A stretch of 33,742 nt of DNA from Rhodospirillales bacterium (GCA_947445225.1 CANFCX010000016.1:1-33742), one strand, 5' to 3'; counted from the first letter of the stretch, positions 7,777-19,355 are shown. A program made the numbers and translations. The notes: generated by a model not told the origin, from the letters alone.

Positions 7777-9228
7777 TCAGCGTGGCAGGTCGCTGCGCCC
7801 CATCAGCAATTCATCAACCGCGCGCGCGCATTGGCGACCTTCGCGGATCGCCCAGACGACCAGGGATTGACCGCGGCGCATGTCGCCCGCGGCAAAAAGC
7901 CTCGGCACCGATGTCCGGTAATTGTCGACATCGGCCTTCACATTGCCGCGCGAATCGAGCGCGGCACCCGATTGTTCGATCATCCCGGCCCGGCGCGGCC
8001 CGACGAATCCCATGGCCAGTAAAACCAGATCGGCCCGAAGGCGAAATTCGCCGTCGGCCATTTCCTTCATCTGGCTGCGCCCGCTTGCGTCCTTCACCCA
8101 TTCCGTCCGCATGCATTCCAGGGCCTCGACCCGGCCATGGGCACCGATCGCGCGCTTGGTCACCACGGACCAATCGCGCTCGCAGCCTTCCTCCTGGGAG
8201 GATGAGGTCCGCAGCCGCAGCGGCCAATCCGGCCAGCTCAAGCCCTTGTTTTCCTTCTCCGGCGGCTTGGGCATGATTTCGAGCTGCACGATCGAAGCGG
8301 CGCCCTGGCGCACCGAGGTGCCGATGCAATCCGATCCGGTGTCGCCCCCGCCGATGACGATGACATGTTTGTCCTTGGCCGTGATGACGCCCTGCGGCGC
8401 GGCCTTGCGTTCGTCGTCGCCGGCCACGCGTTTGTTTTGCTGGGTCAGAAAATCCATGGCGAAATGGATGCCTTGCAGCTCGCGGCCGGGCACCTCCAGG
8501 TCGCGCGGCGCCTCGGCGCCGCCGGTCAGAGCGACGGCATCGTATTCCTCGAGCAATACCTTCAACGGAACGGCGACGCCGACTTCGACGCCCGCGCGAA
8601 ATTCCACGCCCTCCGCCGCCATCTGGGTCATGCGGCGATCGATCGGGGCTTTCTCCATCTTGAAGTCGGGGATGCCATAACGCAGCAACCCGCCGATGCG
8701 GTCGTGTTTTTCAAACAACACGACGCCATGCCCGGCACGCGCCAATTGCTGCGCGCAGGCCAGCCCCGCGGGCCCGGAACCGACGACAGCGACACGTTTT
8801 CCCGTCCGCCGCGATGGGAGCACCGGCGCGATCCAACCCTCATCCCATCCCCGATCGACGATCATGCATTCGATGGTCTTGATGGTGACGGGATTGTCGT
8901 CGATGTTCAGCGTGCAGGACGCTTCGCAGGGCGCCGGACAAACGCGGCCGGTGAATTCCGGAAAATTGTTGGTCGAATGCAGCGAATCGAGCGCGGCCTT
9001 CCACTGGTCCCGATACACCAGATTGTTCCAATCCGGGATCAGGTTGTTGACCGGACAGCCCTGATGGCAAAACGGAATGCCGCAATCCATGCAACGCGCG
9101 GCTTGGCGGCCGACCTCGGGATAGGGCATCGGCTGGACGAATTCGGTCCAGGTCTTGCGGCGCGCCTCGACCTTGACATAGCCACGGTCCTGACGCGCGA
9201 TTTCGAGGAAACCGGTCGGTTTGCCCAT
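7777..9228 (-). CDS. gltD: Glutamate synthase (NADPH) small subunit GltD
   Basis: GltD feeds electrons from NADPH through FAD and Fe-S clusters to GltB in glutamate synthase (GOGAT). The 483-residue protein has the N-terminal cysteine clusters [17 protein letters not shown] and [11 protein letters not shown], the FAD-binding [20 protein letters not shown] with [15 protein letters not shown], and the NADPH-binding [24 protein letters not shown]-terminal FAD contact lies in [20 protein letters not shown]. It lies 24 nt downstream of gltB on the same strand, the usual gltBD operon order. ATG 9228 has no obvious Shine-Dalgarno, so coupling to gltB translation is plausible. Length and motifs are normal. 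Confidence 0.96.
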   Translation of the reverse strand: MGKPTGFLEIARQDRGYVKVEARRKTWTEFVQPMPYPEVGRQAARCMDCGIPFCHQGCPVNNLIPDWNNLVYRDQWKAALDSLHSTNNFPEFTGRVCPAPCEASCTLNIDDNPVTIKTIECMIVDRGWDEGWIAPVLPSRRTGKRVAVVGSGPAGLACAQQLARAGHGVVLFEKHDRIGGLLRYGIPDFKMEKAPIDRRMTQMAAEGVEFRAGVEVGVAVPLKVLLEEYDAVALTGGAEAPRDLEVPGRELQGIHFAMDFLTQQNKRVAGDDERKAAPQGVITAKDKHVIVIGGGDTGSDCIGTSVRQGAASIVQLEIMPKPPEKENKGLSWPDWPLRLRTSSSQEEGCERDWSVVTKRAIGAHGRVEALECMRTEWVKDASGRSQMKEMADGEFRLRADLVLLAMGFVGPRRAGMIEQSGAALDSRGNVKADVDNYRTSVPRLFAAGDMRRGQSLVVWAIREGRQCARAVDELLMGRSDLPR

Positions 9229-9252
9229 GAATAGACTCGCAATAAAAGCTGA

Positions 9253-12200
9253 TTACTCGGCGGCGACCTTGGCCGCCTTCTTTTCCGCCTTCAACTCCAG
9301 CAAGGCACGGCGGTAATCCCGGGGCGTGACCTTGACGAACCGCGTGAGCGATTCCTCCCAGGTTGAAAGCAGGTGCCGCGCCCGCGCGCTGCCGGTGTAA
9401 AGGACGTGGCGTTCGATCAGAATCCGCAGGCGCTCGGGATCGAAACGCAACATGTCGCCCATGCCGCTATTTTCCACGCTGACCGAACGCGAACGCGGAC
9501 GGTCGGCGTCCTCGGCGGCGGCGGGGTCCGACGGCGCGACCGGCTCGACATCAACCATGGCCGCGTTGCACAAATCCTTGAAGCGACCTTCGGGGTCGTA
9601 AACATAGGCGATGCCGCCCGACATGCCCGCCGCGAAATTGCGGCCGGTTTCGCCCAACACGGCAACGACGCCCCCGGTCATGTATTCACAACCGTGATCG
9701 CCGGTCCCTTCGACGACGGTGACCGCGCCGGAATTGCGCACGGCGAAACGCTCACCCGCGACACCCTCGAAATAGGCCTCGCCGGCGATGGCGCCGTACA
9801 GCACGGTATTGCCGATGATGATGTTCTCGGAGGGGACCCGACGGGCTTCGGCGGGCTGACGCACGACCAGCTTGCCGCCGGACAGACCCTTGCCGACATA
9901 GTCATTGGCATCGCCGGTCAATTCCAGCGTGACGCCGCGGGCGAGGAAAGCGCCGAAGCTTTGACCGGCATTGCCGCGGAAGCGGGCGGTGATGGTGTCT
10001 TCCGGCAGGCCGGCATGGCCATGACGTTTGGCCACCTCTCCCGACAACATGGTGCCGACGGTGCGATGTACGTTGCGGATGGCGCGATCGATGTGAACCG
10101 GCTCGCTTTTCTCCAGCGCCGGCTTGGCCGCCGCGATCAATTCATGGTCGAGCGCATGTTCAAGGCCGTGATTCTGCCGCTCGCAATTGCGGACCGCCAC
10201 ACCCTTGCGCGCCGGCGCCTGATGAAGGATGCGGCTGAGATCAACACCCTTGGCCTTCCAATGATCGAGGGCGGGGCGCATATCCAGGCGGTCGACGCGC
10301 CCGATCATGTCGTCGAGTGTGCGGAAGCCCAGTTTCGCCATGATTTCGCGAAGTTCTTCGGCGACGAAAAAGAAGTAATTGATCGCGTGTTCCGGCTGCC
10401 CGGTGAACCGCTTGCGCAGCACCGGGTCCTGGGTGGCGACGCCGACCGGACAGGTGTTGAGGTGGCATTTGCGCATCATGATGCAGCCGATGGCGATCAG
10501 CGGCGCGGTCGCGAAGCCGAATTCATCGGCGCCCAGCAACGCGCCGATGGCGACGTCGCGACCGGTGCGTAATCCCCCATCGACCTGAACCGCGATGCGC
10601 CCGCGCAGACCGTTGAGCACCAATGTCTGCTGGGTCTCGGCCAGGCCGATTTCCCAGGGCGAGCCGGCATGGGTCAGCGAGGTCAGCGGCGAGGCGCCGG
10701 TGCCGCCGTCGAAGCCGGCGATGGTGACGTGATCGGCGCGCGCCTTGCTCACGCCGGCCGCGACGGTGCCGACACCGACCTCGGACACCAGCTTCACCGA
10801 GACGCGGGCGGCGGGATTGGCGTTTTTGAGATCGTGGATAAGCTGCGCCAAATCCTCGATTGAATAAATGTCGTGATGCGGCGGCGGCGAAATCAGGCCG
10901 ACGCCGGGCGTCGAATGGCGCACGCGCGCGATATTCTTATCGACCTTGTGGCCGGGAAGCTGCCCGCCTTCGCCCGGCTTGGCGCCCTGCGCCATCTTGA
11001 TCTGAAGATCGTCGGCGTTGACCAGGTATTCCGCGGTGACGCCGAAGCGCCCCGACGCCACCTGTTTGATCGCCGATCGCATGGAATCGCCATTGGGCAT
11101 CGGCTTGAAGCGATCGGACTCCTCGCCACCTTCGCCGGTGTTGGATTTGCCGCCGATGCGGTTCATGGCGATGGCCAAGGTCGTGTGCGCCTCGCGGCTG
11201 ATCGAACCGAAACTCATGGCGCCGGTCGCGAAACGTTTGACAATCGCCGCCGCCGGCTCGACCTCGGCCAACGGCACCGGCTTGTCGGCGAATTTGAACC
11301 GCATCAGCCCGCGAATGGTCAGCAGCCGTTCGTTTTGTTCGTTGATGGTGGCGGCGAACGCTTTGTAGTCGTCGATTGAATTGCCGCGAACCGCGTGTTG
11401 GAGCCGGCCCACCGACTCGAAGGTCCAGGCGTGATCTTCGCCGCGGATGCGGAAAGCGTAGTCGCCGCCGGCATCGAGCATAGTGCGGTAGATCGGATTG
11501 TCGCCAAAGGCATGGCCGTGCCGCTCGACCGCCTCGCGCGCGATTTCGGCTAGTCCGGCCCCTTCGATGGTGGTCGCGGTGCCGGTGAAATATTTCTCGA
11601 TCAGGGCGGTGGACAGGCCAACGGCGTCGAAAATCTGGGCGCCGCAATAGGATTGGTAGGTGGAGATGCCCATCTTGGACATCACCTTCAAAATGCCCTT
11701 GCCGACACCCTTGATATAGTTCTTCTGGACCTCGTAGGGCTTCAGCGTCAGCCCGTTCTGCACCCGGATTTGTTCCAGGGTCTCGAAGGCGAGATAGGGA
11801 TTGACCGCCTCGGCGCCATAACCGGCAAGCGCGCAGAAATGGTGGACTTCGCGCGCCTCCCCAGTCTCCACGACCAGCCCGGTATCGGTACGCAACCCCT
11901 GGCGGATCAAATGATGATGCACCGCGGCGGTAGCGAGCAGCGCGGGGATGGGGATGCGCTCGACCGAGGCCGCGCGGTCGGACAGGATCAGAATATTCTT
12001 GCCGGCGATAACGGCGTCCGTCGCTTCGCGGCACAGGCGATCCAGGGCGGTCTCGATACCACCCGCGCCTTCCGCCGCCGGCCAAGTGGCGTCGATGGTC
12101 TGGGTGCTGAACGCCCCATTCACCAATGTCGAGATGGAGCGGATTTTTTCGAGATCGCCGTTGGTCAGGATCGGCTGCGAGACCTCGAGCCGATAATGCG

Positions 12201-13899
12201 TCCCCGCATGCAGGCCGAGCAAATTCGGCCGCGGCCCGATCATCGACACCAGTGACATCACCAGTTCTTCGCGGATCGGATCGATCGGCGGGTTGGTGAC
12301 CTGGGCGAAGTTCTGCTTGAAGTAATTGTAGAGCAGCTTCGGTTTGCGCGAGAGCACGGCGACCGGCGTATCGGTGCCCATTGAACCGACCGGGTCCTCG
12401 CCGTCCTTGGCCAGCGGCTCCAGGAAAAATTGTAGGTCTTCCTGCGTATAGCCAAAGGTCTGCTGGCGTTTACGCAAGGCCATCGGATCGTTCGACAGCA
12501 CCGGCGTGGACGCCGCTTGTTCCGGCAGATCCTCGAGTTTGCACTGGGTCTGCTTCAGCCACTCGCGATAGGGATGGGCATCGGCGAGCCCCCGCTTGAT
12601 TTCGGAATCGTCGATGATGCGACCTTCTTCGAGATCGATCAGCAGCATCTTGCCGGGCTGTAGCCGCCATTTGCGGACGATTTTTTCCTCGGGCACCGGC
12701 AACACGCCGGATTCGGAGGCCAGGATCACATCGTCGTCGGTCACGATGTAGCGGGCCGGACGCAGCCCATTGCGGTCAAGCGTCGCGCCGATCTGGCGGC
12801 CATCGGTGAAGGCGATCGCGGCGGGGCCGTCCCACGGCTCCATCAAGGCCGCGTGGTATTCGTAGAAAGCGCGGCGCGCCGGGTCCATCAGCTTGTTTCC
12901 CGACCACGCCTCCGGAATCAGCGTGACCATGGCCTGGGCCAGCGAGAAGCCGCCAGCGACCAGCAATTCCAGCGCGTTGTCGATACAGGCCGTGTCCGAT
13001 TGCCCATGCGGGATCAGCGGCCACATCTTGTCGAGATCGGCGCCGATCAGAGGCGAGGACATCGAATGGCGGCGCGCGTACATCCAATTGACGTTGCCGC
13101 GCACGGTGTTGATTTCGCCGTTATGGGCGATGAAGCGATAGGGATGCGCTAGACGCCAGGATGGGAAGGTGTTGGTCGAGAACCGCTGATGAACCATGGC
13201 CAGCGCCGACACCGTCAGCGGATTGCGCAGATCGTCGTAGAAACTCTCGACCTGCGGCGCCAGCAGCAGCCCCTTATAGACCATGGTTCTGGTCGAAAAC
13301 GACGGGATGTAAAGTTGTGTGAGGCCGGGCAAATTATGTTTGCGCGCAAGCTCGGCGATCGGGTTCTGCGCCTGTTTGCGGATGGACAGAAGTTTGCGCT
13401 CGAACGCGTCCTGACCGGCCAGATTGGGGTTGCGGCCCACGATCGCCTGGCGGATGACCGGCATGGTCTCGATCACACGTTTGCCGAGGCCGGTGGGATC
13501 GACGGGCACGTCCCGCCACCCGATCACGGTCTGGCCTTCGACCTTGATGAAATGTTCGAAATGGGCCACCGCGAAGTCGCGGGATTTTTCGTCTTGCGGC
13601 AGAAAACACATGGCCACGGCGTAATGGCCGGGCGGCGGCAGGGTCAGGCCCTTCTTTCCCGCCCAGTCGCGCAGCAATGCGTCCGGCATCTGGATAAGGC
13701 AACCCGCCCCGTCGCCAACCAGCGGGTCGGCGCCGACCGCGCCGCGATGGTCGAGATTGACCAGAATTTGCAAGCCGCGATGGATGATATCGTGCGACTT
13801 GCGGCCCTTGATGTTGACCACGAAGCCGACGCCGCAAGCGTCATGCTCGTTCGCAGGGTCATAGAGCCCTTGTCTGGCCGGCAACGACATCACACGCAT
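9253..13899 (-). CDS. gltB: Glutamate synthase (NADPH) large subunit GltB
   Basis: GltB converts glutamine and 2-oxoglutarate to two glutamates, the main ammonia-assimilation route together with glutamine synthetase. From ATG 13899 it is 1548 residues. Cys22, in HDACGVGFV, is the expected N-terminal nucleophile exposed by removal of a 21-residue propeptide. The glutaminase domain follows ([32 protein letters not shown]), then the central domain, the FMN synthase domain ([37 protein letters not shown]) and the 3Fe-4S segment CHLNTCPVG near residues 1140-1152. A C-terminal beta-helix domain rich in GG motifs ends the protein. The frame is open another 85 codons upstream, but that stretch is not GltB-like. 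ATG 13890 is an alternative start three codons later. It is the first gene of gltBD. Confidence 0.95.
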   Translation of the reverse strand: MRVMSLPARQGLYDPANEHDACGVGFVVNIKGRKSHDIIHRGLQILVNLDHRGAVGADPLVGDGAGCLIQMPDALLRDWAGKKGLTLPPPGHYAVAMCFLPQDEKSRDFAVAHFEHFIKVEGQTVIGWRDVPVDPTGLGKRVIETMPVIRQAIVGRNPNLAGQDAFERKLLSIRKQAQNPIAELARKHNLPGLTQLYIPSFSTRTMVYKGLLLAPQVESFYDDLRNPLTVSALAMVHQRFSTNTFPSWRLAHPYRFIAHNGEINTVRGNVNWMYARRHSMSSPLIGADLDKMWPLIPHGQSDTACIDNALELLVAGGFSLAQAMVTLIPEAWSGNKLMDPARRAFYEYHAALMEPWDGPAAIAFTDGRQIGATLDRNGLRPARYIVTDDDVILASESGVLPVPEEKIVRKWRLQPGKMLLIDLEEGRIIDDSEIKRGLADAHPYREWLKQTQCKLEDLPEQAASTPVLSNDPMALRKRQQTFGYTQEDLQFFLEPLAKDGEDPVGSMGTDTPVAVLSRKPKLLYNYFKQNFAQVTNPPIDPIREELVMSLVSMIGPRPNLLGLHAGTHYRLEVSQPILTNGDLEKIRSISTLVNGAFSTQTIDATWPAAEGAGGIETALDRLCREATDAVIAGKNILILSDRAASVERIPIPALLATAAVHHHLIRQGLRTDTGLVVETGEAREVHHFCALAGYGAEAVNPYLAFETLEQIRVQNGLTLKPYEVQKNYIKGVGKGILKVMSKMGISTYQSYCGAQIFDAVGLSTALIEKYFTGTATTIEGAGLAEIAREAVERHGHAFGDNPIYRTMLDAGGDYAFRIRGEDHAWTFESVGRLQHAVRGNSIDDYKAFAATINEQNERLLTIRGLMRFKFADKPVPLAEVEPAAAIVKRFATGAMSFGSISREAHTTLAIAMNRIGGKSNTGEGGEESDRFKPMPNGDSMRSAIKQVASGRFGVTAEYLVNADDLQIKMAQGAKPGEGGQLPGHKVDKNIARVRHSTPGVGLISPPPHHDIYSIEDLAQLIHDLKNANPAARVSVKLVSEVGVGTVAAGVSKARADHVTIAGFDGGTGASPLTSLTHAGSPWEIGLAETQQTLVLNGLRGRIAVQVDGGLRTGRDVAIGALLGADEFGFATAPLIAIGCIMMRKCHLNTCPVGVATQDPVLRKRFTGQPEHAINYFFFVAEELREIMAKLGFRTLDDMIGRVDRLDMRPALDHWKAKGVDLSRILHQAPARKGVAVRNCERQNHGLEHALDHELIAAAKPALEKSEPVHIDRAIRNVHRTVGTMLSGEVAKRHGHAGLPEDTITARFRGNAGQSFGAFLARGVTLELTGDANDYVGKGLSGGKLVVRQPAEARRVPSENIIIGNTVLYGAIAGEAYFEGVAGERFAVRNSGAVTVVEGTGDHGCEYMTGGVVAVLGETGRNFAAGMSGGIAYVYDPEGRFKDLCNAAMVDVEPVAPSDPAAAEDADRPRSRSVSVENSGMGDMLRFDPERLRILIERHVLYTGSARARHLLSTWEESLTRFVKVTPRDYRRALLELKAEKKAAKVAAE

Positions 13900-13956
13900 C
13901 CCAAAGGCCGCGCCGCACCGAAAACTGGCGCAATCATTAACCGGCCCGCGAATATT

Positions 13957-13962
13957 CTTATA
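13957..13962 (-). promoter_or_regulatory. Possible -10 box of gltB
   Basis: On the minus strand this reads TATAAG inside CATATAAGAATATTC, the most AT-rich point upstream of gltB and about 58 bp before the start codon. No good -35 stands at 16-18 bp, so the promoter may be activator dependent. Weak call. Confidence 0.3.
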
Positions 13963-13964
13963 TG

Positions 13965-14000
13965 CCGCGGTCGATTTGTGAAAGTGAATCGATGCCGCGG
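13965..14000. repeat. Inverted repeat upstream of gltB
   Basis: Arms CCGCGG-TCGATT (13965-13976) and AATCGA-TG-CCGCGG (13987-14000) pair over 12 bp with a two-base bulge and a 10-nt loop. The repeat lies where the -35 region of gltB should be. It could be an operator or a cruciform; no regulator can be assigned. Confidence 0.5.
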
Positions 14001-14277
14001 AGCACATTCGCTTTTGGCATGTCAGCCATGCCGGCGTCGCCGCATCACGCCGATACGGAAATCGGCCACGCGCGAACGAAGGTGATGTCCACCGCAACCT
14101 CAGACGCCGGAGGGCCGTCGTGAACGGCGCCAGCACAATTGAGGACAACGACACGGCAGAGGAGCTGCTCGTGGTGCACTCAAATAACGCGACGCGCGAT
14201 CCTGCCCATCCACGTGAATAGGCCTTGTGAATTTTCGATGGACCGGATCAAGATTTAGGCTATATACTTTAGTTGGT

Positions 14278-14295
14278 ATCATGCTTTTGCATGAT
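14278..14295. repeat. Short perfect hairpin in the leader of the small ORF
   Basis: ATCATGC, a TTTT loop and GCATGAT form a perfect 7-bp stem, 55 bp before the ATG at 14350 and next to TATATA (14261-14266). It may be an operator-like dyad or an RNA hairpin. Function unknown. Confidence 0.4.
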
Positions 14296-14349
14296 GCATG
14301 GCGACCGGGGCGAGGCGCCAAGATGGCAGTGTCTTAACCGGAGACCCCC

Positions 14350-14541
14350 ATGCTTGAAGCCCTCGATATTAAGTCCATACTTCTCAACATCGAACGCACG
14401 GTGCGGCAACTCGACGCGCCCGAGGAACCTGCCGGCGCGACCGACACGCCGGCCGCCCAACCCGCCGCGCAACGGCCGGGACGCGATCCGCATTCAGGCG
14501 GCGCGGCAGCCGCTTATAACCAAGGAAACCGCGCCGCCTAG
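14350..14541 (+). CDS. Small hypothetical protein (63 residues)
   Basis: ATG at 14350 is preceded by GGAGA at 14340-14344, a good Shine-Dalgarno at 5-nt spacing. The N-terminal 22 residues (MLEALDIKSILLNIERTVRQL) form a probable amphipathic helix. The remainder is rich in Ala, Pro, Gly and Arg and is probably disordered. I do not recognise the family. Its TAG and the TAG of the convergent outer-membrane factor gene overlap in a shared CTAG at 14538-14541. The AT-rich leader with a hairpin upstream supports a real transcription unit, but the coding evidence is limited. Confidence 0.42.
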   Translation: MLEALDIKSILLNIERTVRQLDAPEEPAGATDTPAAQPAAQRPGRDPHSGGAAAAYNQGNRAA

Positions 14542-15929
14542 ACGCCATCCCAACCGCCGCCGACGGCGGTATAGAGGTTGACGACCGCGGTGTAGCGGTC
14601 AAGCGCGGCCTGGACCACGGCATCATTGGCCTGAAAAACCGTCCGCTGCGCGTCGAGAACATTGATAAAATCAACCGAACCCGCGAGAAACCGGGCTTCG
14701 ACGATACGAAAGGCCTCGCGCGCCTGATCGAGCGCCTCCCGCGCCAGTTCCAAACGGCGATCGGAGGTGTCGGTGGCGCTCAAGGCGTCTTCGGTGTCGC
14801 GAAAGGCGGCCAGAATCACGGCGCGGTAGGTCTCCATCAATTCCTGGAAACGCGCCCTGGCCGCATCTTCACCGCCTTCGAGCCGACCGCCCTGGAAAAG
14901 CGGCGCCGCGAGGGAGGCGCCAAAACCGTAGGACAGACCCGAGGCGCTGAAGAGCGCCGGCAGCGTGGCGCCCTGCCAGCCGCGTTGTGCCGAAAGATCG
15001 AGGCTAGGAAAACGCGCGGCGCGCGCCCCGATCGTATCGAGCCCGGCCGCCCGCAGATTGGCCTCGGCCCTTCTGATGTCGGGACGCCGTTGCAGCAGGC
15101 CGGCGGGCAGACCCGCGGCGAGTCCGGGCAGGGTCAGATCGGCGAGCGACCGTCCGTCAACGGCAAATCCCTGCGGATTGCGGCCGAGCAACACAGCCAG
15201 CGCGTCGAGCGCCACCCTCTCCGCCTGCTGAAGCGACACCAGATTGGCGCGCTGGCTGGCCACCGCGCTGCGCTGCTGCGAGACTTCGAGATCGGAAATG
15301 AGTCCTTCCGCCCGGCGCCGCTCCAGCACCGCCAAGACATCGGTCGCGATGCGCAGCGTTTCGCCCGCCAGACGCAGCCTGTCCCGCAGCGAAAGAACCT
15401 GGAAATAGGTACTGGAGACATCGGAATACAGCGTGATGGCCACGGTTTCGAGGTCATAGCGGCTGGCTTCGAGGCGGGTCAGGGCCGATTGCCGATCCGC
15501 TTCATTGGCGCCGAACAGATCGACCTGATAACTGGCGCCGATCGAGGCCTGATAATTCGAACTCACCACCACCGAGGTCCCGCCGCGGGCCGCGGCGCGC
15601 GTCGCCCAGTTGCGGTCGAAGCCGCCGGAGGTGTTCAAGCTCGGCAACAGCGCCGCGCCCGCGATTTTGGCCTGGGCCTGGGCCTGAAGAATGCGGGCAT
15701 AGGCCGCGTTGAGGTCGAGATTGTTTTCCGTCGCCTCGCCGATCAGGCGATCGAGTTCCCCGCTGCGGAAGCCCTGCCACCAGCGCGCGTCGGGCCACAC
15801 GCCGCTGGCATCGATACGCGATTCCCAGTCGGCGGGGATGTGCACCTCGGGCTTGACGTAATTCGGGCCCAACGCGCACCCCGTCGCCAAACACGCGAGT
15901 CCGAGAAACGCCAAGGCGCGGATCGCCAT
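14538..15929 (-). CDS. Outer-membrane factor of a tripartite exporter (NodT/OprM-like lipoprotein)
   Basis: This TolC-like channel would carry substrates from the MacAB pump across the outer membrane. The 463-residue protein starts with a lipoprotein signal peptide, MAIRALAFLGLACLATGC, with the lipidated Cys at 18, followed by ALGPNYVKP, the classic start of mature NodT-family channels. Later it has DARWWQGFRSGELDRLIGEATENN, LQAQAQAKIAGAALLPSL, the second-repeat LPAGLLQRRPDIRRAEANLRAA, and a C-terminal segment ending ALDRYTAVVNLYTAVGGGW. The frame is open far upstream through macB, but the signal peptide fixes the start at ATG 15929. It lies 5 nt after the macB stop, so the order is macA-macB-outer-membrane factor in one operon. 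Substrate unknown. Confidence 0.93.
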   Translation of the reverse strand: MAIRALAFLGLACLATGCALGPNYVKPEVHIPADWESRIDASGVWPDARWWQGFRSGELDRLIGEATENNLDLNAAYARILQAQAQAKIAGAALLPSLNTSGGFDRNWATRAAARGGTSVVVSSNYQASIGASYQVDLFGANEADRQSALTRLEASRYDLETVAITLYSDVSSTYFQVLSLRDRLRLAGETLRIATDVLAVLERRRAEGLISDLEVSQQRSAVASQRANLVSLQQAERVALDALAVLLGRNPQGFAVDGRSLADLTLPGLAAGLPAGLLQRRPDIRRAEANLRAAGLDTIGARAARFPSLDLSAQRGWQGATLPALFSASGLSYGFGASLAAPLFQGGRLEGGEDAARARFQELMETYRAVILAAFRDTEDALSATDTSDRRLELAREALDQAREAFRIVEARFLAGSVDFINVLDAQRTVFQANDAVVQAALDRYTAVVNLYTAVGGGWDGV

Positions 15930-15934
15930 TCGGG

Positions 15935-17947
15935 TTAATCCGCGCCGAGCGCGGCGACCGGATCGAGGTTGGCCGCCTTGCGCGCCGGCAGGAAGCCGAA
16001 GAGCAACCCGGTGAAAAAGGCGCAGCCGAAGGCGAGAACTACGGGTGTCGCCGCATAAACCACCGGTTTGCCGAAACTCTGGAACGCCCAGGCGGCACCC
16101 AGCCCGGCGCCGACGCCGAGCAGACCGCCGAAGGTGCACAACACCAGCGCCTCGGTGTTGAACTGCAACAATATGTTGAAACGCCGCGCGCCAGCGGCCA
16201 TGCGCACGCCGATCTCGCGCGTGCGTTCGGTCACGCTGACCAACATGATGTTCATGACGCCGATGCCCCCGACCAGCAGCGAAATCGCCGCGATCGACCC
16301 CAACAACAATGTGAGGGTGCTTTGCGTCTCCGTCGCGGTCGCGATGATCGAGGCCATGTTGCGGATTTGGAAGTCTTCCTTTTTGTGGCGCGCGATCAAC
16401 AACTGCCGGATCGCGTCTTCGGTGACGTCGATCTTTTCGAAATCGGCGACCTTCACGGTGATCGTGCGCAGATGGCGCTGGCCGAACAAACGCAATGTTC
16501 CCGTGGTCAGCGGCACCATGGCGATGTCGTCCTGATCGTTGCCGCCGCCGGGCGAGGCGCCCTTGGGCTCCATCGTCCCGATGACCTGAAACGGAATGTT
16601 GTTGAGCAGAACGAATTGGCCCAGCGGATCGGTATCGGGCGGGAACATGACCCTGACCAGGGTCTGGCCGAGCACGACCACGGGCGCGTAGTCCTTCAAA
16701 TCGTCGTCGTTGAAGAAGACGCCGGTGGCGACCGGCCAGTCGCGGGCAATCGGAAAATCGGAGCCGCCGGCATTCACCGTTGTCCAATAGTCGCTGCCGC
16801 CGGTGCGGATGGTGGCGCTGCTTTGATATTCCGGCACGGCCACCACGACATTGGGCAAGTCCGTCAGCGCCTCGGCATCGGCCGCGACCAAAGTGGTGAC
16901 GCCGCCGGAGTTGCGGATGTTCGGAGCACCGGGGCGGACCAACAGAAGATTCGATCCCATCGCCGTGATGCGATCGACGATGAGTTGTTTGGCGCCGCCC
17001 CCGATCGCCAGCATGGCGACGACCGAGGCCACGCCGATGATGATGCCGAGCAACGTTAGAACCGTGCGCATGAGATTGGCGCGCAGCGAGTGCAGCGCCA
17101 TGCCCACGGCGGCGAGCAGATCGAAGGGCACGGCGAAGCGGCGCCGCGGCGGCGCCGTCCAACGCGGACGGGGGGCGGGCGCGTCGCGCGACAGGCGGCG
17201 GTCGGAAACGACCAACCCGTCGCGGATTTCGACGACGCGTTTGGCTTGCGCGGCGACTTCCGGGTCGTGGGTGATCAACAGGATCGTATGCCCGCGTTCG
17301 TTGAGATCGTGGAGGAGGCGCATGACCTCCTTGCCGCTGCGGGTGTCGAGCGCGCCCGTCGGCTCGTCGGCCAGGATGACCGCGCCCCCGTTCATGAGCG
17401 CGCGCGCGATCGAAACACGTTGCTGCTGGCCTCCCGAAAGCTGGCTCGGGCGGTGATCGAGGCGGTCGCCAAGGCCAAGCTGAGTCAATATTTCGCGCGC
17501 TCGCGACCGCCGCTTGGCCCCCGGCAGCCCGGCATAGATGGCGGGCATTTCGACATTGGCCGCCGCCGTTTCGGTGGCCATCAGGTTGTATTGCTGAAAG
17601 ATGAAGCCGAAGGCGTCGCGGCGCAAAAGCGCGCGGTCCTCCGCGTCCAACCCCGACATCTCCTGCCCGGCGAAGGAATAACTGCCGCCGCTCGGGCGGT
17701 CGAGAAGCCCGATCAGGTTCATCAAGGTCGTCTTGCCGGAGCCTGACGAGCCCATGATGGCGACGAATTCGCCGGCCACGATGTCGAGCGAGATGCCATG
17801 CAGCACCGGCACCTCGAACGTGCCCCGTTGAAAGGATTTCGTCAGGTTGCGGATGCGGATCAAAGGCTCGGCGGCCGGCGCCTCCGACGATTGCGGCGCG
17901 TCCCGCGCCTCGGCGGCATCCTGGGCGTAGCCGTCGAGCGCGGTCAT
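15935..17947 (-). CDS. macB: MacB-type ABC transporter, fused ATPase and permease
   Basis: MacB is the inner-membrane ATPase/permease of a tripartite mechanotransmission exporter. The 670-residue protein has an N-terminal ATPase domain with Walker [10 protein letters not shown] (66-74), signature [15 protein letters not shown] (170-184), Walker [12 protein letters not shown] (191-201) and the switch histidine in LLITHDPE (about 224-231). After a linker comes a first transmembrane helix (about [22 protein letters not shown]), a large periplasmic domain, and three C-terminal transmembrane helices ([34 protein letters not shown] is cut here as two blocks: [18 protein letters not shown] and [18 protein letters not shown]). 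The start overlaps the macA stop by four bases. It could be a MacB-like macrolide, peptide or lipoprotein exporter; the substrate cannot be told. Confidence 0.94.
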   Translation of the reverse strand: MTALDGYAQDAAEARDAPQSSEAPAAEPLIRIRNLTKSFQRGTFEVPVLHGISLDIVAGEFVAIMGSSGSGKTTLMNLIGLLDRPSGGSYSFAGQEMSGLDAEDRALLRRDAFGFIFQQYNLMATETAAANVEMPAIYAGLPGAKRRSRAREILTQLGLGDRLDHRPSQLSGGQQQRVSIARALMNGGAVILADEPTGALDTRSGKEVMRLLHDLNERGHTILLITHDPEVAAQAKRVVEIRDGLVVSDRRLSRDAPAPRPRWTAPPRRRFAVPFDLLAAVGMALHSLRANLMRTVLTLLGIIIGVASVVAMLAIGGGAKQLIVDRITAMGSNLLLVRPGAPNIRNSGGVTTLVAADAEALTDLPNVVVAVPEYQSSATIRTGGSDYWTTVNAGGSDFPIARDWPVATGVFFNDDDLKDYAPVVVLGQTLVRVMFPPDTDPLGQFVLLNNIPFQVIGTMEPKGASPGGGNDQDDIAMVPLTTGTLRLFGQRHLRTITVKVADFEKIDVTEDAIRQLLIARHKKEDFQIRNMASIIATATETQSTLTLLLGSIAAISLLVGGIGVMNIMLVSVTERTREIGVRMAAGARRFNILLQFNTEALVLCTFGGLLGVGAGLGAAWAFQSFGKPVVYAATPVVLAFGCAFFTGLLFGFLPARKAANLDPVAALGAD

Positions 17948-19065
17948 CGGGCGGGACGGCGCGTTCCCGCGGCGTCGACCACGATTTGATCGCCGGCCTT
18001 GAGGCCGGATCGGATCTCGGCGATGACGCGGTTGGTGGCGCCGATTTCGACCGCGCGGTCGACGGGCTGGCCGTTTTCGACGACACGCGCGATGTAACGG
18101 TTGCCGGTGCGCGCCACCGGGCGCAACGCCGCCATGGGAACGACCGGAACGTTGCGGGCCTGGGCGATGACAAAAAAGACCTGGGCGGTCATCTGCGGCA
18201 ACAAATCGCGGTCGGGGTTGTTCACGTCGAACAGCGCATTATAGAGCACGACGTTGTTGACGACCGTCGGCGTGGGCAGAACCTGGCGAAGCACACCTTC
18301 CCGCTTCCGGTCGATTTGACCGAGCGTGGTGAAATAGGCGGGCATGCCGATGCGCAGCTTGTTGACGTCGGCCTCGGAGACCTGCGTCCACACCGTCATC
18401 GTGTCGAGATCGGCGATCCGCAGCACGATCGGCGCCTGCTGGTTGGCGTTCAGCGTCTGGCCGGTCTTGGCCAGGATATCGACCACGGTGCCGGAGATCG
18501 GCGCGTAGATTTGCGTGTAGCTCAGATTGGCGGTGTCGGCTTTCAGCGTATTTTCCGTCTGTTTGGTCTGGGCCTCCAGCGCCTGGATCTGGGCGGCCAG
18601 CGATTTGCGGCCGGATTCGGCGATGTCGAAGGCATCCTGGCTGGTCGCGCGCTCGGCAAGAAGGCGGCGCTGACGCTCCATCTGCTTATCGGCGAGCGCG
18701 AGCTGCGCCGTGCGGTCGGCGATCTGGGCGCGCAAATTGTTGAGCTGCGCCATGTCCGCCCCAACCTTCGCTTCATAGACGGTGGGATCGAGCTGAGCCA
18801 GCAATTGGCCCTGCTCGACATTCGCCCCGAACCCGACATGGATTTTCTTAACCTGGCCCGAGACCTGGGTGCCGACATCGACATATTCGCGCGGCTGCAG
18901 CGTGCCGACGGCCGAAACCATGTCTTCCACGCTGCCGAGCACGACCGGCTGCGCGCGCCAGGCCGGCGTCGTGTCCGCTTGCGCGGCCAGCAGCCACCAC
19001 GCGCCGCCGGCTCCCGCCGCCGTCACCATCAACACCGCGGATAGAAATATCGATCGCCGTCTCAT
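17944..19065 (-). CDS. macA: MacA-type periplasmic adaptor (membrane fusion protein)
   Basis: MacA links the MacB permease to the outer-membrane channel. The 373-residue protein starts with an N-terminal membrane anchor ([22 protein letters not shown]). A barrel/lipoyl half follows ([37 protein letters not shown]), then an alpha-helical hairpin (about 95-165, rich in Q, A and L), the second lipoyl half ([20 protein letters not shown]) and beta-barrel and membrane-proximal domains. These are typical of the HlyD/MacA family. ATG 19065 has AGGAC upstream. It is the first gene of macA-macB-outer-membrane factor. A Lrp-like regulator is divergent, 373 bp away. Confidence 0.93.
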   Translation of the reverse strand: MRRRSIFLSAVLMVTAAGAGGAWWLLAAQADTTPAWRAQPVVLGSVEDMVSAVGTLQPREYVDVGTQVSGQVKKIHVGFGANVEQGQLLAQLDPTVYEAKVGADMAQLNNLRAQIADRTAQLALADKQMERQRRLLAERATSQDAFDIAESGRKSLAAQIQALEAQTKQTENTLKADTANLSYTQIYAPISGTVVDILAKTGQTLNANQQAPIVLRIADLDTMTVWTQVSEADVNKLRIGMPAYFTTLGQIDRKREGVLRQVLPTPTVVNNVVLYNALFDVNNPDRDLLPQMTAQVFFVIAQARNVPVVPMAALRPVARTGNRYIARVVENGQPVDRAVEIGATNRVIAEIRSGLKAGDQIVVDAAGTRRPAR

Positions 19066-19238
19066 CGGTGATGCGTCCTATTACCGCTTTAATCATACGC
19101 CGGATTGCGGGGAAATCCTTCCTCATACCTACGGTTTCCCGCGTTCGCATTCAAGCCAGCGGCAAGACACAGGCTCGTGTATGCCCTGTCGCCCCGAGGG
19201 CGGCGGGGATCGACGACGCGGGACCGGCACCCGCCAGA

Positions 19239-19255
19239 TACAATCTTGGATTGTA
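19239..19255. promoter_or_regulatory. Perfect dyad in the macA/regulator divergent region
   Basis: TACAATC-TTG-GATTGTA is a perfect 7-bp inverted repeat with a 3-bp centre, in an AT-rich stretch. It is a plausible binding site for the adjacent Lrp-type regulator; this rests only on position and symmetry. Confidence 0.5.
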
Positions 19256-19355
19256 AATGTTATATTATAGATATCGCCAATGTCGTTGGTTGACTTATCG
19301 GAAATGACCACAAGCGAGGTTTTTTCCGCGGGAAATGCGATGTATTGGAAATGCG

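Larger units (their letters stand above)
13900..14349. promoter_or_regulatory. 450-bp intergenic region between gltB and a small plus-strand ORF
   Basis: The region is the divergent leader of gltB (minus) and the ORF at 14350 (plus). Seen in it: a -10-like TATAAG for gltB, an inverted repeat at 13965-14000, and an AT-rich stretch at 14255-14300 with a short hairpin. I see no tRNA or recognisable protein gene between 14001 and 14277. Two very short frames (14019-14123 and 14120-14221) are discussed under rejected items. Confidence 0.5.

Noticed and set aside
14019-14221. Two tiny overlapping plus-strand ORFs (34 codons from ATG 14019, 33 codons from GTG 14120 with GGAGG upstream)
   Set aside because: The GTGA overlap and ribosome site are suggestive, but the peptides show no recognisable feature and such short frames are common by chance.
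14538-18173. A 1211-codon open frame that could be read as a fusion of the outer-membrane factor with upstream sequence
   Set aside because: The part before 15929 is out of frame with the obvious MacB and MacA genes and is Arg-rich; the outer-membrane factor begins with its own lipoprotein signal at 15929.
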